DNA of 64,000 nucleotides from Massilia terrae (GTDB taxonomy: Bacteria; Pseudomonadota; Gammaproteobacteria; Burkholderiales; Burkholderiaceae_D), in NCBI RefSeq assembly GCF_024753145.1, contig NZ_JANUGU010000002.1, positions 558,001 to 622,000 of the forward strand, in the 5' to 3' direction. Position 1 is the first letter of the stretch. The number at the start of each line of letters is the position of its first letter. Below the pieces are notes generated by a model that was given only the letters and a program-made list of their open reading frames with translations, did not search any database and was not told the DNA's origin. This document shows, one piece after another, positions 20,470 to 29,167 of this stretch. Made by a program: the position numbers and the translations under genes.

Positions 20470-21936
20470 ATGAACGAAGACATCCTCATCAACATCACCC
20501 CGCAAGAGACCCGCGTCGCGCTGGTCCTGCAGGGCGCCGTTCAGGAACTGCACATCGAGCGCACCCTCACGCGCGGCCTGGCCGGCAACGTCTACCTCGG
20601 CAAGGTGGTGCGGGTGCTGCCCGGGATGCAGTCGGCCTTCATCGATATCGGCCTCGAACGCGCCGCCTTCCTGCACGTGGCCGACATCTGGGAAGCGCGC
20701 AGCCACGAGAACGGCGGCAACGCCCCGCCGACCCCGATCGAAAAGCTGCTGTTCGACGGCCAGGTGCTCACCGTCCAGGTGATCAAGGACCCCATCGGCA
20801 CCAAGGGCGCGCGCCTGTCCACCCAGATCTCCATCGCCGGCCGCATGCTGGTCTACCTCCCGCAGGACAACCACATCGGCATCTCGCAGAAGATCGAGAA
20901 GGAAGCCGACCGCGACGCCCTGCGCGCGCGCCTGCAAGGCCTGCTGCCGCCGGAGGAAAAAGGCGGCTACATCGTGCGCACCATGGCCGAAGAGGCGTCG
21001 GACACCGACCTGCTGGCCGACGTCGACTACCTGCGCAAGACCTGGAACGCCATCCTGCAGGGCGCGCGCACCCGTCCGCCCACCAGCCTGCTGTACCAGG
21101 ACCTGAGCCTGTCGCAGCGCGTGCTGCGCGACTTCGTGCACGACGAGACCGCGACCATCCAGGTCGACTCGCGCGAGAACTACCTCAAGCTGGTCGAGTT
21201 CGCGCAGGTGTACACGCCGTCGGTGCTGTCGCGACTGCAGCACTACACCGGCGAGCGTCCGCTGTTCGACCTGTACGGCGTCGAGGAAGAGATCCTGCGC
21301 GCGCTGGGGCGCCGCGTGGACCTCAAGTCGGGCGGCTACCTGATCGTCGACCAGACCGAGGCGATGACCACCATCGACGTGAACACCGGCGGCTTCGTCG
21401 GCGGGCGCAACTTCGCCGACACCATCTTCAAGACCAACCTGGAAGCGGCGCACGCGATCGCGCGCCAGCTCCGGTTGCGCAACCTTGGCGGCATCATCAT
21501 CCTCGACTTCATCGACATGGAGAACACCGAGCATCGCAACGCGGTGCTGGCCGAGTTGAAGAAAGCGCTGGCGCGCGACCGCACCAAGGTGTCGGTCAGC
21601 GGCTTCTCGGCGCTGGGGCTGGTGGAGATGACCCGCAAGCGCACGCGCGAGTCGCTGGCCCACATCCTGTGCGAGCCCTGCCCCGCCTGCAACGGCAAGG
21701 GCCAGGTGAAGACCTCGCGCACCATCTGCTACGAGATCCTGCGCGAGCTGCTGCGCGAAGCGAAGCAGTTCAACCCGCGCGAGTTCCGCATCGTCGCGTC
21801 GCAGGAGGTGATCGACCTGTTCCTTGAAGAAGAGTCGCAGCACCTGGCGATGCTGGGGGACTTCATCGGCAAACGGATTTCGCTGCAGGTCGAAAAGGGA
21901 TATCACCAGGAGCAGTACGACGTCATCCTGATGTAA
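20470..21936 (+). CDS. rng: Ribonuclease G
   Basis: 488 residues, typical of RNase G rather than the longer RNase E. Endonuclease maturing the 5' end of 16S rRNA and degrading mRNA; membrane-associated or cytoplasmic. MNEDILINITPQETRVAL, the S1 domain (LAGNVYLGKVVRVLPGMQSAFIDIGLERAAFLHVAD, ~37-75), the catalytic DNase-I-like segment (EAMTTIDVNTGGFVG; IIILDFIDMENTEHR) and the zinc-link CEPCPAC are present. A TACAAT -10-like box lies at 20449-20454. Transcribed divergently from thiC. Confidence 0.95.
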   Translation: MNEDILINITPQETRVALVLQGAVQELHIERTLTRGLAGNVYLGKVVRVLPGMQSAFIDIGLERAAFLHVADIWEARSHENGGNAPPTPIEKLLFDGQVLTVQVIKDPIGTKGARLSTQISIAGRMLVYLPQDNHIGISQKIEKEADRDALRARLQGLLPPEEKGGYIVRTMAEEASDTDLLADVDYLRKTWNAILQGARTRPPTSLLYQDLSLSQRVLRDFVHDETATIQVDSRENYLKLVEFAQVYTPSVLSRLQHYTGERPLFDLYGVEEEILRALGRRVDLKSGGYLIVDQTEAMTTIDVNTGGFVGGRNFADTIFKTNLEAAHAIARQLRLRNLGGIIILDFIDMENTEHRNAVLAELKKALARDRTKVSVSGFSALGLVEMTRKRTRESLAHILCEPCPACNGKGQVKTSRTICYEILRELLREAKQFNPREFRIVASQEVIDLFLEEESQHLAMLGDFIGKRISLQVEKGYHQEQYDVILM

Positions 21937-22039
21937 CAAGATCTCGCTCAAAGCACCTTCGCCGGGCCAAGGCAGACTGTGCGAGTTGCGCATCCAACGC
22001 GCGACCACGCCCACATTTCCGCTAAACTGGTGACAAAGG

Positions 22040-22269
22040 ATGCCCAAAAGCCCACCCTCGCCGTGCTACCTGGACCGCTTCGAAAAATTCAAGGTAATCA
22101 ACGGCAAGCAAGTCTGGACAAATGTTCGGCGAGACCGCTTTTTCACGTGAGATAGTCTCCACGGTGAAATCGAAGTCTTTGATAAACGTGGTCATCATTT
22201 GGGTGCTTTGATCCACTGACAGGCAAGCTGGTCAAGCAAGCCGTGAAAGGGAGATCACTTCATGGATAA
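22040..22269 (+). pseudogene. Disrupted colicin-E3-like ribonuclease toxin gene
   Basis: Reading from the ATG at 22040: about 36 residues (MPKSPPSPCYLDRFEKFKV...), an in-frame TGA at 22148-22150, then DSLHGEIEVFDKRGHHLGA in the same frame; a one-base loss near 22208-22209 shifts the frame, after which DPLTGKLVKQAVKGRSL continues to a TAA at 22267. Restored, this is a ~76-residue stand-alone protein resembling the cytotoxic RNase domain of colicin E3/pyocin S6: (W)DSxHGExE...G.HLG..DP.TG..K...P.R. The catalytic Asp, His and Glu (D..H...E) and a C-terminal Arg are kept; the TGA stands where the family has the Trp before Asp (TGG to TGA). Colicin E3 cleaves 16S rRNA. Two independent lesions make it dead as read. 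Family identification is from memory of the motif. Confidence 0.6.
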
Positions 22270-22468
22270 GCGAAGCTTCATTTCGCTGTGCGTTGCCGGC
22301 CTGGCCAAACCCGACGAGATCGACGACTACGTTGAACGCTGGCATGCTGGACAGGCGGGTAAGGGTCAGGAATTGTCCGAGTATCTGGGCATGAGCCAGC
22401 AGGAGTATTCCGATTGGGTGCTCAATTCGGGTGCGCTGCTGCAAATCATTTCAGCGCACAACACATGA
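22262..22468 (+). CDS. Small acidic protein, possible partner (immunity/antitoxin) of the adjacent broken toxin
   Basis: 68 residues, MDKRSFISLCVAGLAKPDEIDDYVERWHAG... ending SGALLQIISAHNT; acidic, predicted mostly helical, no signal or membrane segment. Its ATG overlaps the restored toxin stop (the frame of the toxin ends 5 bases into this gene) and it has a GGGAGA ribosome-binding site, so it was built to be coupled to that gene. I recall similar short proteins (DxIDDYVxxWH ... LHEFLGMxxxEYxxWV) next to toxin-like genes, but cannot name a family. An immunity or antitoxin role is inferred from position only. Confidence 0.7.
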   Translation: MDKRSFISLCVAGLAKPDEIDDYVERWHAGQAGKGQELSEYLGMSQQEYSDWVLNSGALLQIISAHNT

Positions 22469-22470
22469 GC

Positions 22471-22580
22471 CGTCGTCCCGGCGAAGGCCGGGACCCCATA
22501 GACCGCTGGCGCGGCCGAATCATGCCAGGCAGCCGTGCTCCAAGCTCAACATGGGTCCCTGCCTTCGCCGGGACGACGTG
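22471..22580. repeat. Paired palindromic intergenic repeat, copy 5 (CCCGGC subtype)
   Basis: CGTCGTCCCGGCGAAGGCCG... and inverse ending CGCCGGGACGACGTG. Located three bases after the stop of the 68-residue gene and before the convergent SDR gene, where it may act as a shared terminator. Confidence 0.8.
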
Positions 22581-22607
22581 CTGACTTGGTATGGAAACCG
22601 GGCGCGT

Positions 22608-23285
22608 TCAGGTTTTCTGCGGCCGGCTAAGTTCCACGATGTCGGGCGACTCAAGGACTGGCATCGGCGCGCCGCGGCGCACAGCGTTGAGCATCGCCTG
22701 GCCAACTTGAACGGTGGTGAGGATCAGGTTCGGCAGCGCCTTGCGCAGCAGCGGCAGGATCGGCTTGGTCAGCGTGTAGAAGATCCGGTACGAAGCGGTC
22801 TTCGACTTGATGCCATCCAGCGGCTGGATCATCCCGGGGCGGAAAATGTAGACCGACTTGAACCGCAGCGCGCGCAAGGCGTTCTCCGTCTTGCCGCGCA
22901 CGCGTTCCCACATCACGCGGCTCTTTTCGGTGCTGTCCGCGCCGAAGCCCGATACATAAATGAAGACCATCTCCGGATTCAGCCCGGCGAGCTTGCGCGC
23001 CGCGGCCAGCGTCAGGTCGTAAGTCAGGCGCGTGTACTTCTTTTCGTCCATGCCGGCCGAGCTGGAGCCGATGCAGAAGAAGCAGGCGTCAAAGCCCGTC
23101 AGCTCCTCATCGATGGTGTCGTAGTCCCACATGTCGGCGTGGACAAGCTCGCGCAGCTTCAGGTTGCGCTGGCCGGTGGGCGTGCGGCCGATGGTCTTCA
23201 CCATCGCCACGTCCGGCGCGGCCAGGCATTCGCGCAGCACGCCCTGGCCGACCATGCCGGTGGCGCCGAAGATCAGTACATTCAC
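22608..23285 (-). CDS. NAD(P)-binding atypical SDR-family protein
   Basis: 225 residues with a Rossmann N-terminus MNVLIFGATGMVGQGVLREC (GxxGxxG) and an atypical-SDR body: FDACFFCIGSSSAGMDEKKYTRLTYDLTLAAARKLA, FIYVSGFGADSTEKSRVMWERVRGKTENAL, FRPGMIQPL. It resembles YbjT/HTATIP2-like epimerase-fold proteins whose substrates are mostly unknown; no classical YxxxK is evident, so it may be a redox sensor or chaperone-like protein rather than an enzyme. It lies 46 bases after tupA in the same direction and may be read through from that operon. Confidence 0.8.
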   Translation of the reverse strand: MNVLIFGATGMVGQGVLRECLAAPDVAMVKTIGRTPTGQRNLKLRELVHADMWDYDTIDEELTGFDACFFCIGSSSAGMDEKKYTRLTYDLTLAAARKLAGLNPEMVFIYVSGFGADSTEKSRVMWERVRGKTENALRALRFKSVYIFRPGMIQPLDGIKSKTASYRIFYTLTKPILPLLRKALPNLILTTVQVGQAMLNAVRRGAPMPVLESPDIVELSRPQKT

Positions 23286-23331
23286 TCGGGGTTCCTCATC
23301 CGTTTCGATGAGCGCATATTACACGCTGGCG

Positions 23332-24138
23332 TCAATGCGCATCCGGGAAGAACAGCTGCTCTCCATCCGGTTTGAACGCGGCGATCCTGGCCTGCCCCTC
23401 CGGTGACGTGATCCAGTTGATCAGCATCGTCGCGCCCTTGTAGTTGACGCCCTGGTGCTTGGCCGGGTTCACCGCGATGATGCCGTAGGGGTTGAACATC
23501 CGCTTGTCGCCTTGCACCAGGATCGCGAGGCCGGTCTTGGCCTTGTAGGCGCCGTAAGTCGCGCGGTCGGTCAGCGTGTAGGCGTTCATCTCGGCTGCCA
23601 TGTTCAGCACTTCGCCCATGCCCAGGCCTGCCGACACATAGTTCGTGCCCTGCGGCTTGGCGCCGACGTCCTTCCAGTACGCCTTCTCCATCACATCGGT
23701 GCCCGAATTGTCGCCGCGCGAGATGAACTTCACGTTCGACGCCGCGATCTTCCTGAAGGCCGCCATCACGTCGGTCATGCCGCTCACATGCGCCGGATCG
23801 GACGCCGGGCCGACGACGATGAAGTCGTTGTACATGACGTCGCGCCGGTCGATGCCCCAGCCTTCGGCCACAAACTGGTCTTCCAGCTTGCGCGCGTGGA
23901 CCAGGCACACGTCCACGTCGCCGTTCTTGCCCAGTTCGAGCGCCTTGCCGGTGCCGACGGCGATGATGTTTACTTTGGTCCCCATCTTGGCTTCGAAATT
24001 CGGGATCAGGTACTTGAGCAGGCCGGAATTCTCGGTGCTGGTGGTGGTGGACATGCGAATCACCTGCTGGGCCAGGGCCAGAGGGCTGGCAAGCGTTGCG
24101 CACAGCAGTACTGCGAGCAGACTACGTCGCTTCATCAT
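23332..24138 (-). CDS. tupA: Tungstate-type ABC transporter, substrate-binding protein
   Basis: 268 residues with a Sec signal peptide (MMKRRSLLAVLLCATLASPLALA/QQ). After cleavage it begins VIRMSTTTSTENSGLLKYLIPNFE, the TTTS oxyanion-binding motif typical of TupA tungstate binders, with DVCLVHARKLEDQF, NDFIVVGP, FISRGDNSGTDVMEKAYW and LTDRATYGAY, all as in TupA/WtpA-like periplasmic proteins. Its start overlaps tupC by 17 bases. Specificity for tungstate over molybdate is inferred from family and from the linked formate dehydrogenase. Confidence 0.88.
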   Translation of the reverse strand: MMKRRSLLAVLLCATLASPLALAQQVIRMSTTTSTENSGLLKYLIPNFEAKMGTKVNIIAVGTGKALELGKNGDVDVCLVHARKLEDQFVAEGWGIDRRDVMYNDFIVVGPASDPAHVSGMTDVMAAFRKIAASNVKFISRGDNSGTDVMEKAYWKDVGAKPQGTNYVSAGLGMGEVLNMAAEMNAYTLTDRATYGAYKAKTGLAILVQGDKRMFNPYGIIAVNPAKHQGVNYKGATMLINWITSPEGQARIAAFKPDGEQLFFPDAH

Positions 24139-24805
24139 GTTCTCCTTTTTGTAGTCGGTATTCGATACGCCCGTCGCGCAGCTTCAGCCGCCGTACGCCT
24201 GGAAGTCCGATCAGGTCGCGGTCGTGGCAGGCCATCACCACGGTGGTCCCCGCCTCCAGCAAAGTCGGAATCAGCGCGATGACCTGCTCCCGCGCCGGTC
24301 CGTCAAGATTCGCTGTCGGTTCATCCAGCAGCAACAGCTTGGGCCGCAGCACCTTGGCCCGCGCCAGCGCCACGCGCTGCTTTTCGCCGCCCGACAGTTT
24401 CGATGGATGGGTGTCGCGCGCGTGCTCCACGCCCGCCCAGGCGATCGCGCGGTCGACCTGTGCCGCCACAGCCGCCTTGTCCAGGCCGCGTGCGCGCAGG
24501 CCGTAGGCGATATTGTCCGCGACCGTGGTCGAGAACATGATCGGGTGCTGGTGCACGTAGACGATTTCGCGCCGCATCGCGGCGGGATACGGGTGCAGGC
24601 TGACAGTGCGGCCTTCGTACTCGGCGTGGTCGCAGTCACCGCGCTCCAGTCCCGCCAGGATGCGCAGCAAGGTGCTCTTGCCGGCGCCGTTCACGCCGGT
24701 CAGCACGTAGGCGCTGGATTCGTCGAGCGAAAGTTCGCCGATATCGAGCAGCTGGCGCTCCCCATGCCGCTTGCGCAGGCCCCGCACCAGCAGCAGCGCG
24801 CTCAC
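24122..24805 (-). CDS. tupC: Tungstate-type ABC transporter, ATPase subunit
   Basis: 227 residues. Nucleotide-binding protein with Walker A GVNGAGKST (~38-46), Q-loop VHQHPIMFSTTVADNIAYGLR, signature LSGGEKQRVALARA, Walker B LLLLDEPTANLD and the His switch. It energises oxyanion import through TupB. Overlaps tupB by four bases (ATGA) and tupA by 17 bases, so the three are tightly coupled. It lacks the C-terminal regulatory (TOBE) domain common in ModC. Confidence 0.9.
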   Translation of the reverse strand: MSALLLVRGLRKRHGERQLLDIGELSLDESSAYVLTGVNGAGKSTLLRILAGLERGDCDHAEYEGRTVSLHPYPAAMRREIVYVHQHPIMFSTTVADNIAYGLRARGLDKAAVAAQVDRAIAWAGVEHARDTHPSKLSGGEKQRVALARAKVLRPKLLLLDEPTANLDGPAREQVIALIPTLLEAGTTVVMACHDRDLIGLPGVRRLKLRDGRIEYRLQKGEHDEAT

Positions 24806-25509
24806 GCGTGCCCCCGCGCCATGTGCGCTTCGCCCTGCAGCAGCATCAGCGCGCCGTTCATCAGCAGCGCCAGCGTCACCAGCACGATGCCCAGTGCGAT
24901 ACCCTGCGCGAACTCGCCCTTGCTGGTCTCCAGCGCGATCGCCGTGGTGATGGTGCGCGTCTGGCTTTCGATGTTCCCGCCGACCATCAGCGCGCAGCCG
25001 ACTTCAGAGATCACGCGGCCAAAGCCGCTGATCACCGCCGCCATCACGCCGTAGCGCACTTCGTACAGCAGCGTGGCCATCATGCGCCAGCGCGAGGCGC
25101 CGAGCGTGATCGCGGTCTCGGCGTAGCGCGGATCGGCCGCCTGCACCGCCGCCAGCGTAAAGGCCAGCAGCACCGGGATCGCAATCACGAACTGGCCAAG
25201 CACGATGCCCGGCTGCGTGAACAGCCATTGCAGCCCGCCCAGCACGCCATGGCGCGACAGCAGCAGGTACAGCAGCAGCCCGACCAGCACCGTCGGCAGC
25301 GACAGCGAAGCCTGCGCCAGCCAGACCGCGATGCGGCGGCCCGGAAAGCGGTGCATGGCGATGAGGTAGCCGAGGGCGACCGCCGGCGGCGTGGCCAGCG
25401 CCAGTCCGATCACGCTGGTCTTGAGCGAGACCCAGACGATGTTCCACAGGGCCGCGTCGCCGGTGAACAGCAGGACGAAGGCGTTGAGGGTGGCGTCGAG
25501 CAGGCCCAT
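24802..25509 (-). CDS. tupB: Tungstate-type ABC transporter, permease
   Basis: 235 residues, five to six membrane helices. The MetI-like permease EAA loop is present (AETAITLGASRWRMMATLLYEVRYGVMAAVISGFGRVISEVGCALMVGGNI). Overlaps fdhD by one base upstream and tupC by four downstream. Gene order here is permease, ATPase, binding protein (tupB-tupC-tupA), all after fdhD. Confidence 0.9.
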   Translation of the reverse strand: MGLLDATLNAFVLLFTGDAALWNIVWVSLKTSVIGLALATPPAVALGYLIAMHRFPGRRIAVWLAQASLSLPTVLVGLLLYLLLSRHGVLGGLQWLFTQPGIVLGQFVIAIPVLLAFTLAAVQAADPRYAETAITLGASRWRMMATLLYEVRYGVMAAVISGFGRVISEVGCALMVGGNIESQTRTITTAIALETSKGEFAQGIALGIVLVTLALLMNGALMLLQGEAHMARGHA

Positions 25510-26369
25510 TACGCGAGGCGCGCCGCTTCCACCAGTTCGGGTTCGAACACCAGCCGCTCGTGCCCGGCCAGCAGCAGGAAGTGCTTGCCGGTGCAGCGCG
25601 CCAGCAGCGACATGCCGACCTTCTGCGCCACCATATGCCCCATCTGCGTGGTGCCGGAGCGTGACAGCAGGAAGGGGATGCCCATCTGCGCGCCCTTGAT
25701 GACCATCTCGGAGGTGAGGCGGCCGGTGGTGTAGAACACCTTGTCCGCGCCTTCCATCCCCTCAAGCCACATCAGGCCGGCGATGGCATCGACCGCGTTG
25801 TGGCGGCCGACGTCCTCGATGAAGTACAGCAGCTCGCCGCTGTTGGAGAACAGCGCGCAGCCGTGCACCGAGCCGGCCTGTTTGTAGATCGACTGCTGCG
25901 TGCGGATGGTGTCGACGATGCGGTACACGACCGATTGCGCGAGCCGCGCGTCGGCCGGCAGCGTGATGCGGTCGACTTCGTCCATCAGGCCACCGAACAC
26001 CGAGCCCTGCCCGCAGCCGGTGGTGACCACCTTCTTGGCGGTGCGCTCCTCGACGTCGGCAATGCCGTTGCGCGTGACCACCGCCACCGCGTCGACCGAC
26101 CAGTCCACCTGCACCGACACCACCTCGTCGATCGAGCGTACCAGGCGCTGGTTGCGCAGGTAGCCCAGCGTGAGGGCCTCGGGCGCGCCGCCGAGGGTCA
26201 TCAGCGTGACCAGCTCGCGCTTGTCCACGTACACCGTCAGCGGGCGCTCGGCGGGAATCGAAATGGTCGATTCGCGCCCGCGCTCGTCGATGGCGAGCAC
26301 TTCATGCGTCAGGCTGGCCTGCGCATGCGAGAGCTGCGGACGGTAGCGGGGGGGTTGTTGGAAGCTCAT
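25509..26369 (-). CDS. fdhD: Formate dehydrogenase accessory sulphurtransferase FdhD
   Basis: 286 residues. Transfers sulphur from IscS to the molybdenum/tungsten cofactor and is required for formate dehydrogenase activity. Core segments EALTLGYLRNQRLV, GSVHGCALFSNSGELLYFIEDVGRHNAVDAIAGL and KVFYTTGRLTSEMVIKGAQMGIPFLLSRSGTT are conserved. In the active loop (TTGCGQGSVFGG) the first Cys of the usual CxxC is kept but the second position is Gly. It follows fdhA by five bases and shares a base with tupB. Confidence 0.93.
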   Translation of the reverse strand: MSFQQPPRYRPQLSHAQASLTHEVLAIDERGRESTISIPAERPLTVYVDKRELVTLMTLGGAPEALTLGYLRNQRLVRSIDEVVSVQVDWSVDAVAVVTRNGIADVEERTAKKVVTTGCGQGSVFGGLMDEVDRITLPADARLAQSVVYRIVDTIRTQQSIYKQAGSVHGCALFSNSGELLYFIEDVGRHNAVDAIAGLMWLEGMEGADKVFYTTGRLTSEMVIKGAQMGIPFLLSRSGTTQMGHMVAQKVGMSLLARCTGKHFLLLAGHERLVFEPELVEAARLA

Positions 26370-26374
26370 GCTTA

Positions 26375-29167
26375 TTATTGTGCCATGCCCTCCAAAACCC
26401 GGCCGCCACCGTAGGAACCCTGCGGTGCGACCTCCCCTCCCGGGGTGGCGCGGATGGCGCAGTACTTGAATTCGGGGATTTTACCGAAGGGGTCGAGCGC
26501 CGCGTTGGTCAGGCGGTTGATGGCCGCTTCGTAGTAGCAGAACGGGACGAAGATCGCGCCCGCCGGCGAGCTGTCGTCGGCGCGTGCATACAGCGCCACC
26601 TTGCCGCGCCGCGATTCGATGGTGATCACCTCGCCCGGCTTGACGCCCATGCGCTCCAGGTCCAGCGGGTGCACCAGCGCCACGGGATCGGGCTCCAGCG
26701 CGTCCAGCACCGCGGTGCGGCGGGTCATGCTGCCGGTGTGCCAGTGTTCGAGCTGGCGGCCCGTGATCAGGACCAACGGGTAGTCGGCATCGGGGCGCTC
26801 ATTGGCCGGGATAATGTCGGCCGGGACGAAGCGCGCGCGGCCGTCTTCGCGCGGGAAGTCGTCGGTGAAGACCACCGGCTGGCCAGCGTCGCCCTCGTTC
26901 ACGCAGGGGTAGACCACGGCGCCGTCGCGCTCCAGACGGTCCCAGGTGATGCCGCCAATGCTGTGCATGGTGCGGCGCATCTCGTCGAAGACCTCGGACA
27001 CATGCCCGTAGTTCCATTCCAGGCCGAGCTGGCACGCCATCTGCTGGATGATCCACAGGTCCTGCCTCGCTTCGCCCGGCGGGTCGATGGCCTGGCGGCC
27101 GAGCTGCACCAGCCGGTCGGTGTTGGTGAAGGTGCCGGTCTTTTCGGCGAACGCGGACGCGGGCAGGATCACGTCGGCCAGGTAGGCGGTCTCGGTCAGG
27201 AAGATATCCTGCACCACCAGGTGCTCGAGCGAGGCCAGCGCGGCGCGCGCGTGGTTGGCGTCGGGGTCGGACATGGCCGGGTTCTCGCCCATGATGTACA
27301 TGCCGCGGATCGCGCCGGCGTCGATCGCGTCCATGATCTCGACCACGGTCAGGCCGGGCTTGGGATCGAGCTTGACGCCCCAGGCCTGTTCGAACTTGGC
27401 CTGCGCGGCCGGGTTGTCGACACGCTGGTAGTCCGGGTACATCATCGGGATCAGGCCGGCGTCGGACGCGCCCTGCACATTGTTCTGGCCGCGCAGCGGA
27501 TGCAGGCCGGTGCCGGGACGGCCCACCTGCCCCGTCATCAGCGCCAGCGCGATCAGGCAGCGCGCGTTGTCGGTGCCGTGGACGTGCTGCGACACGCCCA
27601 TGCCCCACAGGATCATCGAGCCCTTCGACGTGGCGTACAGGCGCGCCACGTAGCGCAGCGTCTCCGCATCGATGCCGCAGATCGGCGCCATCGCCTCCGG
27701 GCTGTAGCCGGCCACGTTCTTCTCCAGCTCCTCGTAGCCGATGGTGCGGCTGGCGATGAAGTCCTGGTCCACCAGGCGCTCGGTCACGATCACGTGCATC
27801 ATCGCGTTGAGCATGGCGACGTCGGTGTCGGGCTTGAACTGCAGGTAGCGGTGCGCGTGGCGCTCAAGGTCGGAGCGGCGCGGGTCGCACACGATCAGCT
27901 TGGTCCCGGCGCGCACGGCGTTCTTGATCCAGGTGGCGGCCACCGGGTGGTTGACGGTCGGGTTGGCGCCGATGACGATCACTACCTCGGCTTGGGTCAC
28001 GTCCATCACCGGATTCGACACCGCGCCGGAGCCGATCCCTTCCAGCAGCGCCGCCACCGACGAGGCGTGGCACAGGCGTGTGCAGTGGTCGACGTTGTTG
28101 CTGCCGAAGCCAGTGCGCACCAGCTTCTGGAACAGGTAGGCTTCCTCGTTACTGCCCTTGGCCGAGCCGAAGCCGGCCAGCGCATGCTTGCCCCGCGTGT
28201 CGCGGATCCGCTTGAGCGAGCCGCCGGCCAGCGCCAGCGCCTCGTCCCACGTCGCTTCGCGGAATACTTCCAGCACGCGGTCCGGGTCCATGGTGAAGTC
28301 GCCGGTCTTGGGCATGCCTTCGCGGCGGATCAGCGGCGTCCGCAGGCGCTGCGGATGGTGCGCGTAGTCGAAGCCGTAGCGGCCCTTGACGCACAGGCGG
28401 CCGTGGTTGGCCGGGCCGTCTCGCCCCTCGACGAACAGTATCTTGTTGTCCTTGACGTTGTAGGTCAGCTGGCAGCCGACACCGCAGTAAGGGCACACGG
28501 AATCGACCCGCTTGTCCGGAAGGTCGAGCGCTACGCCGCGCGCCGGCATCAGGGCGCCAGTCGGGCAAGCCTGGACGCATTCGCCGCAGGCCACGCAGGT
28601 GGACGCGCCCATCGGGTCGTCCTGGTCGAACACGATCTTCGCGCCCTCGCCGCGGAAGGCCAGGCCGATGACGTCGTTCACCTGCTCGTCGCGGCAGGCG
28701 CGCACGCAGCGCGTGCACTGGATGCAGGCGTCGAGATTGACCGCGATCGCGGCGTGGGTCAGGTCTTCCACCGGCTCCGCGCGGGTCGGCGCGAAGCGCG
28801 GCTTGCCGACGCCGAGCTTGCCGGCCCACTGGTCCACTTCGTTGTGGCGCGTGTATTCGGTTTCCGGCATATCCGACAGCAGCAGCTCCAGCACCAGCTT
28901 CTGCGCCGAGACGGCGCGCGGGCTGTCGGTGCTCACCTTCATGCCCTGCGAGGGATGGCGGCAGCAGGACGGCGCGAGGACGCGCTCGCCGTTGATCTCC
29001 ACCATGCAGGAACGGCAGTTGCCGACAGCCTCCATGCCTTCCTTGTAGCACAGGTGCGGCACCTCGACGCCTTCGCGCTTCGCCACTTCGATGATGGTCT
29101 CGTGCTCCATCGCCTCGACCTCGCGGCCGTTCAGCTCAAAGCGCACGGTTCGGGTAATCGCATTCAT
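26375..29167 (-). CDS. fdhA: NAD-dependent formate dehydrogenase, catalytic subunit (Mo/W-bis-PGD)
   Basis: 930 residues. Oxidises formate to CO2 (reversible in many members) in the cytoplasm. Domains in order: [2Fe-2S] N-terminus (Cys40, 51, 54, 68), His-Cys [4Fe-4S] region (~100-135), two ferredoxin-type clusters (CIQCTRCVRACRDEQ, CVACGECVQACPTG), CPYCGVGC cluster, then the molybdopterin oxidoreductase and dinucleotide-binding domains. The metal ligand is a cysteine codon (TGC, ~Cys366) in HCTRLCHASS, not selenocysteine. The frame is open far upstream but that is a shadow of fdhB; MNAITRTVRFELNG overlaps the fdhB stop by four bases. Confidence 0.95.
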   Translation of the reverse strand: MNAITRTVRFELNGREVEAMEHETIIEVAKREGVEVPHLCYKEGMEAVGNCRSCMVEINGERVLAPSCCRHPSQGMKVSTDSPRAVSAQKLVLELLLSDMPETEYTRHNEVDQWAGKLGVGKPRFAPTRAEPVEDLTHAAIAVNLDACIQCTRCVRACRDEQVNDVIGLAFRGEGAKIVFDQDDPMGASTCVACGECVQACPTGALMPARGVALDLPDKRVDSVCPYCGVGCQLTYNVKDNKILFVEGRDGPANHGRLCVKGRYGFDYAHHPQRLRTPLIRREGMPKTGDFTMDPDRVLEVFREATWDEALALAGGSLKRIRDTRGKHALAGFGSAKGSNEEAYLFQKLVRTGFGSNNVDHCTRLCHASSVAALLEGIGSGAVSNPVMDVTQAEVVIVIGANPTVNHPVAATWIKNAVRAGTKLIVCDPRRSDLERHAHRYLQFKPDTDVAMLNAMMHVIVTERLVDQDFIASRTIGYEELEKNVAGYSPEAMAPICGIDAETLRYVARLYATSKGSMILWGMGVSQHVHGTDNARCLIALALMTGQVGRPGTGLHPLRGQNNVQGASDAGLIPMMYPDYQRVDNPAAQAKFEQAWGVKLDPKPGLTVVEIMDAIDAGAIRGMYIMGENPAMSDPDANHARAALASLEHLVVQDIFLTETAYLADVILPASAFAEKTGTFTNTDRLVQLGRQAIDPPGEARQDLWIIQQMACQLGLEWNYGHVSEVFDEMRRTMHSIGGITWDRLERDGAVVYPCVNEGDAGQPVVFTDDFPREDGRARFVPADIIPANERPDADYPLVLITGRQLEHWHTGSMTRRTAVLDALEPDPVALVHPLDLERMGVKPGEVITIESRRGKVALYARADDSSPAGAIFVPFCYYEAAINRLTNAALDPFGKIPEFKYCAIRATPGGEVAPQGSYGGGRVLEGMAQ

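Noticed and set aside
22022..22216. Minus-strand ORF of 64 codons
   Set aside because: It lies opposite the colicin-E3-like pseudogene and shows no family features; the plus strand has the recognisable motif.
28030..28120. Possible selenocysteine in the formate dehydrogenase
   Set aside because: The active-site codon is TGC (Cys), in RLCHASS; no in-frame TGA is present.
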